From Triangularia verruculosa (lineage: Eukaryota; Ascomycota; Sordariomycetes; Sordariales; Podosporaceae): a stretch of 64,000 bases of DNA. The stretch is from NCBI GenBank assembly GCA_033296885.1, contig MU863904.1, positions 227,395 to 291,394 on the forward strand, in the 5' to 3' direction. A model generated the notes under the pieces. That model ran no database searches. It was not told the DNA's origin and saw nothing but the letters and a program-made list of their open reading frames with translations. This document shows, piece after piece, positions 10,587-20,973 of the stretch; position 1 is the first letter of the stretch, and every line of letters begins with the position of its first letter. The translations under genes were made by a program, and so were the position numbers.

Positions 10587-13451
10587 GGTAAGTGCGGGTG
10601 GGTTGAGAGTTGCGAGGAACCTGCGTGGCGTGAAATTTACTCCGAGAAGGGGGTTTGTTTGTTGAGGAGCAAACGAGAGACGGATACAAATATGGAGACG
10701 GTCCCGAGATGCGCGTGGAGGCATGAGGCGGGATGGACTCGAGGGTTACACAGAGTTTCCATGCGTGTGTACGTGTGTGCCGACTGCCGTGTCCCCGCGG
10801 AGATAAGAGAGATTTAACACGGATCTGATCTCCGTTTGAAGTGTGTTCCTGGGGGGAAGAGAGTTGCCGGGTTTTTTTTCCCTCAATTTTCTGGGAGTGG
10901 ATTTGGAGGACTGTGTGATGGAGTTTCTCCCGACTTTGCCAAGAGGGTGAACATTGCTCCGGAAGCTTAACAATTCGTTACTTGCATATCCCAGAGTCGG
11001 CGCGGAGTTGACCGAGTGGCTCCAGGGTCCAGGTGTGGGGGTAATGACAAGACCTTTCTGACGTGACAGCTGCCAGTTGCAAGAAGAGGTGCATCGTGGA
11101 TGTCCAACTTGAATCCATTCATCAGGAGACACAGAGCTCGACGGCACTTCGATTGTGAGCGGCGAAGCTACCCGGCTTTCCGGTGGAGAGTCATGTTGTG
11201 TCCTGCGGGCGTTTTCCCGCACTTGGGATAGCTGACCCCCTTTTCGTGATTACCAAGCTGAACATCACGATGCACGACGGCGCGAGGGATTCAACAAAAT
11301 CCACTCGGACTCGGAGTGTTGACCGACTGGTGTGGGTTCTGGTGATGGGCTATGGAAACACCCGCCTTTCTGGTGTTGTCCATGCACTGGCCACATCGAC
11401 ACCGACATTGGACGCAGGTTTGAGGTCGAGAGAAAACAGAGTCCACCCTCCCGACTGCTTGGTCACACTGAATTCTTGGAAAAGTCAGGTTCTTCTACGT
11501 TGGGGAATGGCGAATGATGTCAGAGCCGGTGCAGCATGCGGTGATGATCGTCCCGAAGGTTCATCCCAAGCCTTCCACGCCTTTGAAACGCCAGCAGACG
11601 CTTTACCCCATACCCCAGACCCCAGATGATGCCGTGATAGCCAGAGCTGGGGAAATTTTCCATTAATTCTGAAAGACGGTCGATGATAGACACTGGGGCC
11701 CCGGATTTTTGTTCGCTCCTGACATGACCTGACCCGCCTTGGTCTCCATGTTTCCGGCTGCCGAGGTGACGCGAGCATGAGATCCATTACTTCCACTGTG
11801 CCACTCTCTGGAGACCTGTGGCAGGTAGCCTGTTGTTTTCCATCTCCAGATGCACCAAAATGTTTGATATTCGAAACATTTGAGCCGCATTTTTTTCGCC
11901 CTATTCGGTGCTCGCTTCGCTGACACCTTGGGTTACTTGCCGCGCCTTGTCAAAGCACTTCAGCCCTCTCGGGCGACCGGGAGAGGCACGCCCAGTCGGC
12001 AGTGACCTCGTGTGGCTGCTTGGCCATGCGCCGTCTGGAGGCGATGGGCAGGTCTTGGCTCCAAGTCATTAGTGGCTTGGGGGGCTCGATGCACCTCTTG
12101 GCTTTTTAACCTCCCTTCAACATGCAAACGACAAGCAGGTTCAAGCGTCGAATTGCACCTCCACTCATCCTATTAAAACAACATGGCCCAACCTGGAGAT
12201 GGACCCCGCTCCTGGATCTGGAACGTGGTTTCACCGAGACCACATCCCACTCATCCCATCCATCCCGAGAGACCTGATATCGTCGAGACCAGCCTGGACA
12301 TGGGATGACATCAAGCACCGCTGTCACGGGCCACTCTATTCGATTCAGGTTGGGAAAGGGGCCACAATCTGGTTGTGCCACCTCGGATGCTGTGCCGGGG
12401 CTGTTATCCGTATGCATACATCATCCCATGGGTGCAATCAGACGACCCCCAAAAGACCCCACAGCCGTCATCGCCATCACTAGCAGCGCCAAGAAAGAGG
12501 CGGCCTTGGCATACCTCTGCGGCTCATTCACTGACACCCTCAAGCGCCACTTGGCTTGGTCTTGGACGCCGAGCTTTCAGACGTCAGAGGCCATCATTGA
12601 CCCTGAAACCGATTTCCGGAATTGGAGGTCATGAGTTGATATCTCCCACACAGATGTATGCCATGCGAGTGCTCTCCCCGGATGGGGGCACCCCGGGTTC
12701 TTCGTTTGCAGGCAAACAAACTTCCAACTGCCTGGGCCCAATCTGATGTGGAGGAAGTGCCCCCTTTATTCGAGCGCACAACAGCAACCCAGGGAGCTCC
12801 TGGGTGCGTGGGTCAGTTCTCCTTTGACGGCACTGGTCCGCCGTCCTTTCTTCATCCACATTTCTTCCGAAGGTGGCAAGATAGGGCATACCTGCCCTGA
12901 CGGTTCATCGGCCGAGCCAATAGCGCTCGGAGACACTCAAACGGCAAGTCGACTGTCCCGCCCACTGCCGTCATACCCAGATCCTGGGCGACGGTGGACA
13001 AGTCTGTGGAGAAGTCATCCCACCGTCAACGGCGCTACCTTTTCTCCCTTCAACCGTAAATAGTATATCCACCCATTTCACCTGGGCGAACGCGAGCTGG
13101 GGTTCAGACGGGTTTCATTGTGTCCGGTATGCCGTGAAAGCTGCGCGGATTCCCACTCACCCCCCCCTCGCGACTGTCAGTCTGGTTCGACGATCCCCAG
13201 AAGATCGCTGCCGTCGTCCCCCAGTTGACCCCAGATCCCGGGGCATACCTCTTCTCTACTGTACACGATCCCAACACTACATATATCAAGCCCATCCCGC
13301 CCTCCTTTCCCCCCCCCACCATCCTTTCTTCTATCATCCCACCAGTTCACTCTTCTCTCATATCCTCTCTTGCATCCCCTACATACCTCATTTTTTTTTT
13401 CATTTTTTTGCATTACATCAGAGAAGAGTGACACACACACACACACACACA

Positions 13452-14724
13452 ATGTCCAACTCGGGAGGTTCTCTTACCGACAAAGACATCGGCCATGCGA
13501 CGGGCGCGGCGGCGGCGGCCAACGGCCGGGGAGCAGCTCCCACGGGGTACTACCGGGGAGGATACGATCCCCGGAACCCAATGGCCCACGTCCACGCCGG
13601 CGATGAGCCCCGGCTCCCGGCATTTGGCGGTGAATTCCAGCCCGGTCTCTGGCGGCCCGCGGAGAAGCGCCAGATTGCCAACCCGGCGCCCCTGGGCCTG
13701 AGCGCCTTCGCACTCACCACGTTTGTCCTCTCGGCCATCAACCTCGGCGCCCGCGGCGTCAACGTCCCCAACATTGTCGTCCCCCTCGCCTTTGGGTATG
13801 GCGGTCTGGTACAGCTTCTTGCTGGCATGTGGTACGTTTTTACCTACCTTGGAACAGCCCTCACTTTTTTGAAACAGTTAAACTGACTTTTTGGGATAGG
13901 GAAATGGTAGTAGGAAACACATTCGGCGCCACAGCGCTGTCGTCGTACGGCGGGTTCTGGATCGCTTATGGGCTATTGCTCACACCTCACTGGAACATCC
14001 TCGGGTCGGAGGGGCCGTACAAGACGGACGCCATCAACGAGACGGACCCGCTGATGTCGGAGTCGGCGATGGGTTTTTTTCTGACGGGGTGGTTCATTTT
14101 TACTACGATTTTGTTGCTTTGCACGCTGCGGTCGACGGTGATGTTTTTCCTGCTGTTTTTCACGCTGGATCTGTGCTTTTTGATGCTGGCGTGCTCGCAC
14201 TATGCGCATTCTGGTGGTGATGAGGCGATGTTCCACACGCTTACCAAGGCCGGGGGCGGGTTTGGGATGGTGGCTGCGTTTTTGGCCTGGTATAATGCGT
14301 TTGCTGGTATTGCGGATAGCAGGTATGTTTTTTTTTTCTTTTTTCCCTTGACGCTGTGGTGTTTTTTTTTCTTTGTTTTTTTTTGCCTCCCCTAACCCCT
14401 TTTTGGGGGAGCTTGACGTACCCCGCATCATCGATGTATCTGGGGTTGGAGTGTCGTCAGGAAAGCTTGGGGGAGGGAGGGGGTTTACATGGGCCAAGAA
14501 ACGCCACTTTGGTCAAACTTCCACCCACCCATCCACCCAAGACGCTTACTTTTTGCGGCATGCGAGATCCTCTTTTGGGGGAACAAGAAAAACGCTGACA
14601 TCATTTCTTTCAAAACAGCAACTCGTTCTTCCTCATTCCCGTCTTCCACTTCCCCTGGTCCGAGAAGGGTCGCGAGCACAGACTGGCTCGCGCGGCGACG
14701 CGTGAGAGTCGGGATCATGCGTAA
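13452..14724 (+). CDS. GPR1/FUN34/YaaH family transporter (acetate/ammonium type)
   Basis: Three exons, 13452-13831, 13900-14322 and 14619-14724, give 302 residues. After a Gly-rich N-terminus of about 70 residues comes the family signature NPAPLGLSAFALTTFVLS, then six hydrophobic helices, and the C-terminus NSFFLIPVFHFPWSEKGRE typical of the fungal branch. Intron 1 (13832-13899, branch CTGAC) rebuilds a Trp codon. Intron 2 is long (296 nt) and T-rich but its acceptor restores the conserved C-terminus. Family members move acetate or other small monocarboxylates, or are linked to ammonium export, across the plasma membrane; which applies here cannot be told. A CA repeat directly precedes the ATG. 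Confidence 0.9.
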
Positions 14725-16255
14725 GAGAAGGAAACGACGGTTACGAATTTGGTTTTCTTTTGGATTTTGTCAATGATATGTTAAGCATGGGAAAGAAATG
14801 GGAAATTTGGGTATTTATTATTTATTATTTTACCACGGGAACACGCTTTGTTTCTATGTTACTTTTGGATGAGCGGCAGCAAAAGAGTTTTATATTTTTC
14901 CAAGTGTGGATATAACGGTAGTTTGTGGTTTTTTAAGTCAGTTGATGAGAGACAATGGTATGACGACGGCTGGAGGTTTTGTTTTGGTTTGTTTTTGGGC
15001 TTTTGAGCGAAATAGCGAACAGCGAGCGAGTGAAGCAGCAAAGCAAGCGAGTAAGTGAGCAAAGCAGGCGAAGGCGAAGGGCGAAGGGCGCATTGGAGTT
15101 TGGTTGGTTGGTATGTATATATACCAAGGTACAAATCTACATACAGTACATACCTACTTTGACTTCAACTTATATAATAATACGATGTTGTGAACAAGCA
15201 TAAATTGGGGTCGTTTGCATAATATATTAGATGCATAACTCAGTGTATATAAAATGTTTTTGGTGAGTGGTGGTGAGGTGAGGTGTGAGGTGGAGATGTT
15301 GGACGGACACACCGGCTTAGCTAGTCATTAGGCAGGTACATACATACCTAGAGAATTAATCCAACAGCAGCAGCAGAGTGTTTGTTGACAAAAGCCCCGC
15401 ACGCACGCACGCACAGTTTGTGGACCAGGGGGTAAAAAATAACGGCAAGTCCAGTAAACAACTGGACGTCAATGCTGACGGTTGGGATGTTGCGGAGACG
15501 GGAGGGGGGTGGATCATGAATGGATGTGTGGTGGGATGGGTGGTGGGATATCGGGTGAAATGTGGATTTGGGTTTGGAAGGGCGGGGGGTTAACTTTTAG
15601 CCTTTCAGGGGGAGGGGTCACGTGAAGAAGGATAGGTAATGTGGGAGTTGTTGCCAAGCTTGGAGGGGGGTAGGTAGGTGGTGGTCTGATGCTGTTGTTT
15701 TCTCCCCTTTCTTTTTGGAGGATTGATCACGCTCTTTCTTGGGTTTTATTGGGGGGGGGGGGGGTTAAGGGGAGGAGTTGGTTGGGTTGTTTTACTGAGA
15801 AGTGTAAATTTGGAGATGTTGTGTGAGGATTGGTGGGTTTCTGTTGGGTGAGGGATTCCTGTGTGAGGAGGGACGATGATGGAGCTAGCATGAAAGTTAA
15901 TGCATCCATCTTCATATCGACCCTTTGATGTCCTTCCCAAGTCCTGTCGAAGAAAGTTTGGAAAGTCGGGGGCTTTTTTTCCAGTCGCACGGCCGCCCAG
16001 GTCCATGATGGTTCTTTCTAGAAAGAACATCGACGGTCAGACATTATCATCATCAGATGATAAACCTTTCGACATTTGGTGTAATATCACCTGATACTAC
16101 GCACAACCTTGAGTGGCCAGATGGGACAGTTCTGTACACGCAGTCCCATCATGGCTCTGTTCCTTCTATAACTCACCATTTACCGTCGTCTTTTGTTGTG
16201 AAGTGACTTTTCTTCTCTCGTTCAGTACAAGAATTCCTCACGAGTTCAGTATGTC
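14725..16255. other. intergenic
   Basis: No gene recognised. It contains short low-complexity tracts: AGCGAGCGA-type repeats near 15020-15090, a CACG repeat near 15398-15414 and a poly-G run near 15750. The last 150 bp are the presumed fumarate reductase promoter and leader. Confidence 0.35.
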
Positions 16256-16259
16256 ATGA
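16251..16259 (+). promoter_or_regulatory. two-codon upstream frame overlapping the fumarate reductase start
   Basis: ATGTCATGA reads Met-Ser-stop from 16251, and the ATG at 16256 overlaps its stop codon (ATGA). Such an arrangement could favour skipping or re-initiation and so influence which start is used. This is seen in sequence; any effect is inference. Confidence 0.4.
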
Positions 16260-17863
16260 CAAGACACCGCATTTTGTCTCTATTTCTCCTCACCATCCTC
16301 ATACCGATAACAGCAGTCCTATTCCACAACTACTCCGCCTTCAGCCCCGTCTTCCGAGCGCGATTCTCTTCCCAGATGGCCAGTACAGCAACAAGAAAAT
16401 CACCCGTGATTGTCGTCGGGGCCGGTCTAGCCGGGTTGTCAGCCTCATACTCAGCGATCCAATCCGGTGCATCGGTGCGGCTTTTGGAGCGAGCGGCAAA
16501 GCCAGGGGGGAATAGTATTAAAGCTTCGTCGGGGATCAACGGGGCGCCTACTCGGTTTCAGAATGTGGAGAAATACGGGGTTGATAAGAGTTTTTGGGAC
16601 GATACGGCGAGGTCAGCTGGGACGAGGTTGAACTCTGCGGGTGTTGGTTCCGTGGCGAGGAAGCAGAGGGAGGAGCTTATCACGGTTTTGACGGAGAGGT
16701 CGGAGGGGGCGATTGAGTTTTTGGATGGGTTGGGGGTGGACTTGAGTGTGGTTGCTCAGCTTGGTGGTCATAGTTTGCCGAGGACGCATAGGGGGGGTGG
16801 GAAGACGCCTCCTGGGGCGGCGATTGTGACTACGTTGCTTGGGAAGCTTAAGGAGATGGGGGTTGGGAGGTTTGAGTTGGTTACTGATGCTGAGGTTACG
16901 AGGTTGTTGACGACGGATAATAATGAAGTTGGGTCGAAGGCGACTGTTAAAGTGACGGGTGTCGAGTACAAGAACAGACAGGACGGTAGCACACACTTGC
17001 TGCATGGACCGGTGGTTTTCACGACTGGCGGTTTTGCGGGTGATACCCATGGTCTACTGGCGAAGTATCGTCCTGATCTGGACGGGTTGCCCTCTACCAA
17101 CGACCACAGACCAGGCGCACACACGATTCTGTCGGATGTAGGCGCCAAACTCGTCGACATGGACGCTGTGCAGATCCACCCTACCGGCTTCGTCGACCCG
17201 GCCAGTCCAGAAAACCCGCTCAAGTTCCTCGCGGCGGAGATGCTTCGTGGTGAAGGGGGGATTCTCCTGCACAAAGGGAAACGAGTCATCAATGAGCTGC
17301 AAACCCGGGAGAAAGTGAGCAATGCGCTGATGGTGCTCCCACGCCAACAAAACGAAGGGTCACTGAGGCAGTGGGATGTCGAGCTGCTTCTTGATCCTGG
17401 GGCGACGGAGGCTGCGGCGGGACATGTGGGGTTTTATCTGTGGAAGGGGCTGCTGCAGAAGAAGAAGATATCCGAGTTGGATGAGGCGACGAGGGAGACG
17501 TTGAGGGAGTATGCTGCTGTTGTTGCTGGGGAGAGAGAGGACGAGCTAGGGAGGAGGGCGTTTGGGCATTGGCGGTTGACGGAGGGAGATGTTGTGAAGG
17601 GGGAGGAGGAGGTTTGCATCGGGAGGGTGACGCCTATTACGCATTTCACTATGGGAGGGGCGGTTTTTAACACAAGGGCGCAGATTTTGACGGTGGAGTT
17701 GGGGGAGGAGCAGGAAGGGAAGGAGATTGAGGGGTTATGGGGAGCGGGTGAGATCACGGGGGGCTTGCATGGGGATAATAGGTTGGGAGGGAGCAGTTTG
17801 TTGGAGTGTGTGGTGTTTGGGAGGATTGCTGGGGAGGAGGCTGCGAAGTATCAGGGGTACTAA
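16256..17863 (+). CDS. soluble fumarate reductase, Osm1/FRD type (FAD-dependent)
   Basis: A single exon of 535 codons. It reduces fumarate to succinate, in yeast supporting redox balance and oxidative folding. Residues 55-60 (GAGLAG) form the FAD-binding loop, followed by an ERAAKPGGNS segment. HPTGFVDP (about 307), LRGEGG (about 330), HFTMGG (about 462) and NRLGGSSLLECVVFGRIAG (about 507-525) match the flavocytochrome c/fumarate reductase family; the Arg of RGEGG is the expected proton-shuttle residue. No cytochrome b5 or heme domain is present. Residues 6-25 are strongly hydrophobic, a likely signal or anchor, while a second in-frame ATG (codon 41, 16376) would remove it. Confidence 0.9.
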   Translation: MTRHRILSLFLLTILIPITAVLFHNYSAFSPVFRARFSSQMASTATRKSPVIVVGAGLAGLSASYSAIQSGASVRLLERAAKPGGNSIKASSGINGAPTRFQNVEKYGVDKSFWDDTARSAGTRLNSAGVGSVARKQREELITVLTERSEGAIEFLDGLGVDLSVVAQLGGHSLPRTHRGGGKTPPGAAIVTTLLGKLKEMGVGRFELVTDAEVTRLLTTDNNEVGSKATVKVTGVEYKNRQDGSTHLLHGPVVFTTGGFAGDTHGLLAKYRPDLDGLPSTNDHRPGAHTILSDVGAKLVDMDAVQIHPTGFVDPASPENPLKFLAAEMLRGEGGILLHKGKRVINELQTREKVSNALMVLPRQQNEGSLRQWDVELLLDPGATEAAAGHVGFYLWKGLLQKKKISELDEATRETLREYAAVVAGEREDELGRRAFGHWRLTEGDVVKGEEEVCIGRVTPITHFTMGGAVFNTRAQILTVELGEEQEGKEIEGLWGAGEITGGLHGDNRLGGSSLLECVVFGRIAGEEAAKYQGY

Positions 17864-18613
17864 GTGTATTTGGATTTGGGCAGGGAAACATGGGAGGTGT
17901 CTCCAGATCCGGGCTGGTTCACTAAACAGGCGGCGTTGGTGTTGTGGGGTGTTTTATTGTCTGGTGAGTATGACTTGCTATTCTACAATCTGAAAGTATT
18001 TAAACCGGTCGTTTATAAGCCGCAGGTTGTGATTTACAGATAAGGTAGGTTTCAAGTGGCTTGTTAAAAGGCTATGGCTTGCTGTTCATGACTCTGGCTC
18101 TACCACCTGTACCCATCTTTCAACTCCTCAGCTATCTCTAGTCAGCCCGCTTGGCTCAGTGGTAGAGCGTATCACTAGTAATGATAAGGTCATCAGTTCG
18201 ATTCTGATAGTGGGCAATCTCCTTATTTTTGAATTCCATCTTCTTTGTTGGCGGCATCGCAACCCCATCATTTTTGTGCTGGCCGTGTCAACGCACCGTC
18301 AACCGATCATGGTCATGCCTAGAAAGCGAACACGGGTCCATAGAAAAGAACCCAAAAGGTCACTCACACATAGACACCAAGACTGATAGATGATAGACCG
18401 TAGCCGTCATTGGCATTATATGTAACTAGACTACACTCATTATTAAAATAAAAATTTGTTGCTTCGCCTATCCAGCATGGGCATGAGCTTATTGCCCCCT
18501 TATCGTGAAAACCGGTCATGACCCCATACTGTACTCAGTGAGACTCAGAAGTATCCAACATTGTAGACATAACCCATCATTCCTTCCCACAATTCATGAC
18601 AGACCAATGTCCC
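17864..18613. other. intergenic, contains tRNA-Thr
   Basis: Apart from the tRNA gene no feature is recognised. It holds the 3' ends of the fumarate reductase gene (+) and qa-y (-), and is the outer edge of the rearranged qa block. Confidence 0.4.
18145..18216 (+). tRNA. tRNA-Thr (anticodon AGT), intronless
   Basis: The 72-nt sequence folds as a cloverleaf. The acceptor stem GCCCGCT pairs with AGTGGGC (one G-U), with discriminator A. The D arm is GCTC..GAGC, the anticodon stem TATCA/TGATA with loop CTAGTAA (anticodon AGT), and the T arm ATCAG-TTCGATT-CTGAT. Internal A and B box sequences (TGGCTCAGTGG and GTTCGATTC) are intact, and a short T run follows as an expected Pol III stop. It lies next to the outer end of the inverted qa block. 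Confidence 0.95.
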
Positions 18614-20313
18614 TTAGACGTTCTCGGCCTGCACATACCCAGCGTGCCTCGCCTTCTCGTCCGTCGAGGACGAGTCCTTGCCCACAACCTCGCCCTCCTG
18701 GCCCAGCTCGCTGTTCTCCTGCAGCTCAGCCATCAACATCTTGTTGGCCCTGTGCACCGGCTTGATCTCAAACAGCCTGTCCATCGCCTCAAGTGGGATG
18801 GACTTCGTCTCGGGCACGAAGAAGAAGATGAAGACGATGGAGATGATCATGAGCGAGGCGAAGAAGAAGTAGACGCCGTACTCCATCTTGAGGAACATTT
18901 GCGGGGTGAAGCGGGAGATCAAGAAGTTCCAGAACCAGTTGTTGGCGGCGGCCGAGGCCTGGCCGAGGGAGCGCGTGTTCTGGTCAAACATCTCGCTGTT
19001 GATGACCCAGGGCGTGCCGTTCCAGGACGGGGTGTAGAAGGCGGTCCAGAGGTAGAAGAAGAAGACGGCCGAAATGCCGGCCGAGGTCAGCTCGCCGTCG
19101 GGGTTGTTTTCTGGCTGGGCGAGCTTGATGTAGGCGCCGATGTACCACATGCAGAGGGAGCCGCCTGCCGCGCCGATGAAGAGCATGCGGCGTCTACCGG
19201 CGAGATCGACGAGCCAGAGGAGCCAGACGATGGTCAGGGTGGTCTTGACGACGCCGAAGATGCCGGTGGTGAGGAGGCCGGTGTTGGTGCCTCTGATGCC
19301 GATGCTGCTGAAGACCTTGGGGCTGCCGGTTGAAGTGAAAGTCAGCATACTTCATCATGACATGTGTCTGGGGTTGCGTTACTTGCTTACCTGTAGTAGT
19401 TGATCGCATTGATACCGCTGCCGTTCTGGAACAGGAAGAGAATGCCACCGATAAAGAAGCGCCACTGGACCTTTTTCTGCTTCAACGCGAGGAACGGCTT
19501 CCAGAAGCCCTTGCCAACCTCGCGCTCGAAACGCTCGAGGTCGGCTTGGATGTAGCTGACTTCCTCTACGATGTAGGTATCCGTTGGCTCCAGATTCCGC
19601 AGCCAGCACAAGACCTTCATAGCCTCCTCCTTCTTGCCGTTCGCAAAGAGCCACCTAGGGGACTCCTTGAGCCAGAAAGCACCAATCAGAAGCATGCCGG
19701 CCGGGATGAGCTGAACAGCAAAGGGAATGAGCCACTGCCTGTGGCTAGGAGCCATGGTGGTGTTGACTCCATAATTGATCCAGAAACCAACCAGACCGCC
19801 GATCTGCCAGCCAAGCTCATAGATTCCCACAAGACGGCCACGCACAGCAGGCGGGGAAAGCTCAGAGATGTAGATGGGCACCATGTTGGAGCAGCCACCG
19901 ACGCCAATACCAGCAAGAACTCTGCCGGCCAGGATGGGTGCCATTCCCGTGGTGTCGCCCTTGGCAGCGAGCATGATGCCAGCGCCCACGCAAAAGACAA
20001 CGGTGAAGATGAACAAAGACATCCGTCGTCCCCAGAAGTGGCTGGTGCAGTAGGCGAACAAGCTGCCGAAGAAAGCTCCGGCCTGGTAGACGGAGACGAT
20101 GTTCGCCTGGAGCAAGGCAAGGCCCGAAGCGTCGTACGAGTCGAAGTCGAACTCATCTCTGAATGAGGGAAGGGCGAGCGTGCCGCCGATGAAGGCTGAG
20201 TCGTAGCCGATCATGCACGCCGCAAAGGAAGCAACGATGGCGCACATGTAGACGCGCCAGTTGTAGACGGCCTTTGGCGTCGGCCTATCCTCCTTGAGGG
20301 TGAGAAGCGTCAT
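18614..20313 (-). CDS. qa-y: QA-Y quinate permease (MFS sugar-porter family)
   Basis: Exons 20313-19391 and 19322-18614 give 543 residues. The intron 19390-19323 (GTAAGC..CAG) rebuilds a Ser codon in NYYS-PKVF. The start MTLLTLKEDRPTPKAVYNWR closely matches Neurospora QA-Y; an upstream in-frame ATG at 20382 would add 23 residues. Sugar-porter motifs include GRRMS after helix 2, PIYISELSPPAVRGRLVG, PESPRWL-like KESPRWL, GRRRMLF, and PETKSIPLEAMDRLF at the end, with 12 membrane helices expected. It imports quinate across the plasma membrane and is the first step of the pathway encoded here. It lies beside the repressor gene on the same strand. I see no good QA-1F site just upstream. Confidence 0.95.
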
Positions 20314-20973
20314 CTTGTCGACGAGCTTCTGGGCTTGAAACAAGGGTGGTGGTGGGCCGACAGTTGATAGGTTGGTGCCCACGTGGAAAAGGGGCGATGG
20401 TCAGAATCTGGGGAAGAAATCTGGGGATGGTGGGCATCTACCTAGTCAACGGCTCTGGGATATGTTTGCTTTATAGCAACAGAAGCACCGTTCACGATGT
20501 GCCATTGCCGTTTTCTCACCCCAGGAATTCCAAGACCTTGGAACTCCACGTGCGTGCTCCAGCTCTCCACGGGGAATCAAGCAATAGCTCCGTCGGCGTC
20601 GGCGAGCTATACTACATGAAGCTGCAGGCCATCCATGCGTGACACAAAACCATGGGTTGAAGTTTTGGGGTAGCAAATCAGCGTGTCCGGAAGTTTCATT
20701 TCCCAGGAGTGTGGTAGATCTGCTTCCCCGCAAAGTCGACTTCTCATCCCCACAGGGGTACCCAGTCGTGAGTCGCTAGGGTGAGAAAAGTCGGCATTCA
20801 GGATGAAGACTCACCCGGATTGAATCGCACAAGCCTCCGATTGCGGGAAAAGGGCCGAGTGGTTCTTTTAAGAATGCTTAGGTTTAGTAGGGGGTCCCAA
20901 GACTCCTATTCCGAAGCAAGTGACATGTTGGCTCATAGCTATCCGTTTGACAGAATCGGATTTCGTGGTATAT
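20314..20973. other. qa-y promoter / qa-1S 3' region
   Basis: No gene seen. I scanned for the QA-1F operator pattern and found no convincing match here, unlike the other qa intergenic regions. Confidence 0.35.

Larger units (their letters stand above)
9575..13451. other. gene-poor stretch of 3.9 kb, probably the upstream region of the GPR1-family gene
   Basis: No open frame here shows conserved motifs, biased codon use or a plausible splice pattern. It contains an inverted-repeat element at 10310-10586. The last 400 bp become C/T-rich and end in a CA dinucleotide run just before the ATG at 13452, as in long fungal leaders. The 10.6-13.0 kb part has ordinary GC content and no signature I recognise. 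Confidence 0.35.

Noticed and set aside
11183..11629. 148-codon frame in the gene-poor stretch
   Set aside because: Composition looks random, no conserved segment, no supporting splice or leader signals; a 158-codon frame overlaps its start on the other strand.
18596..19333. 245-codon plus-strand frame rich in Glu/Asp/Gly
   Set aside because: It is the antisense shadow of qa-y exon 2.
19357..20166. 269-codon plus-strand frame
   Set aside because: Antisense shadow of qa-y exon 1.
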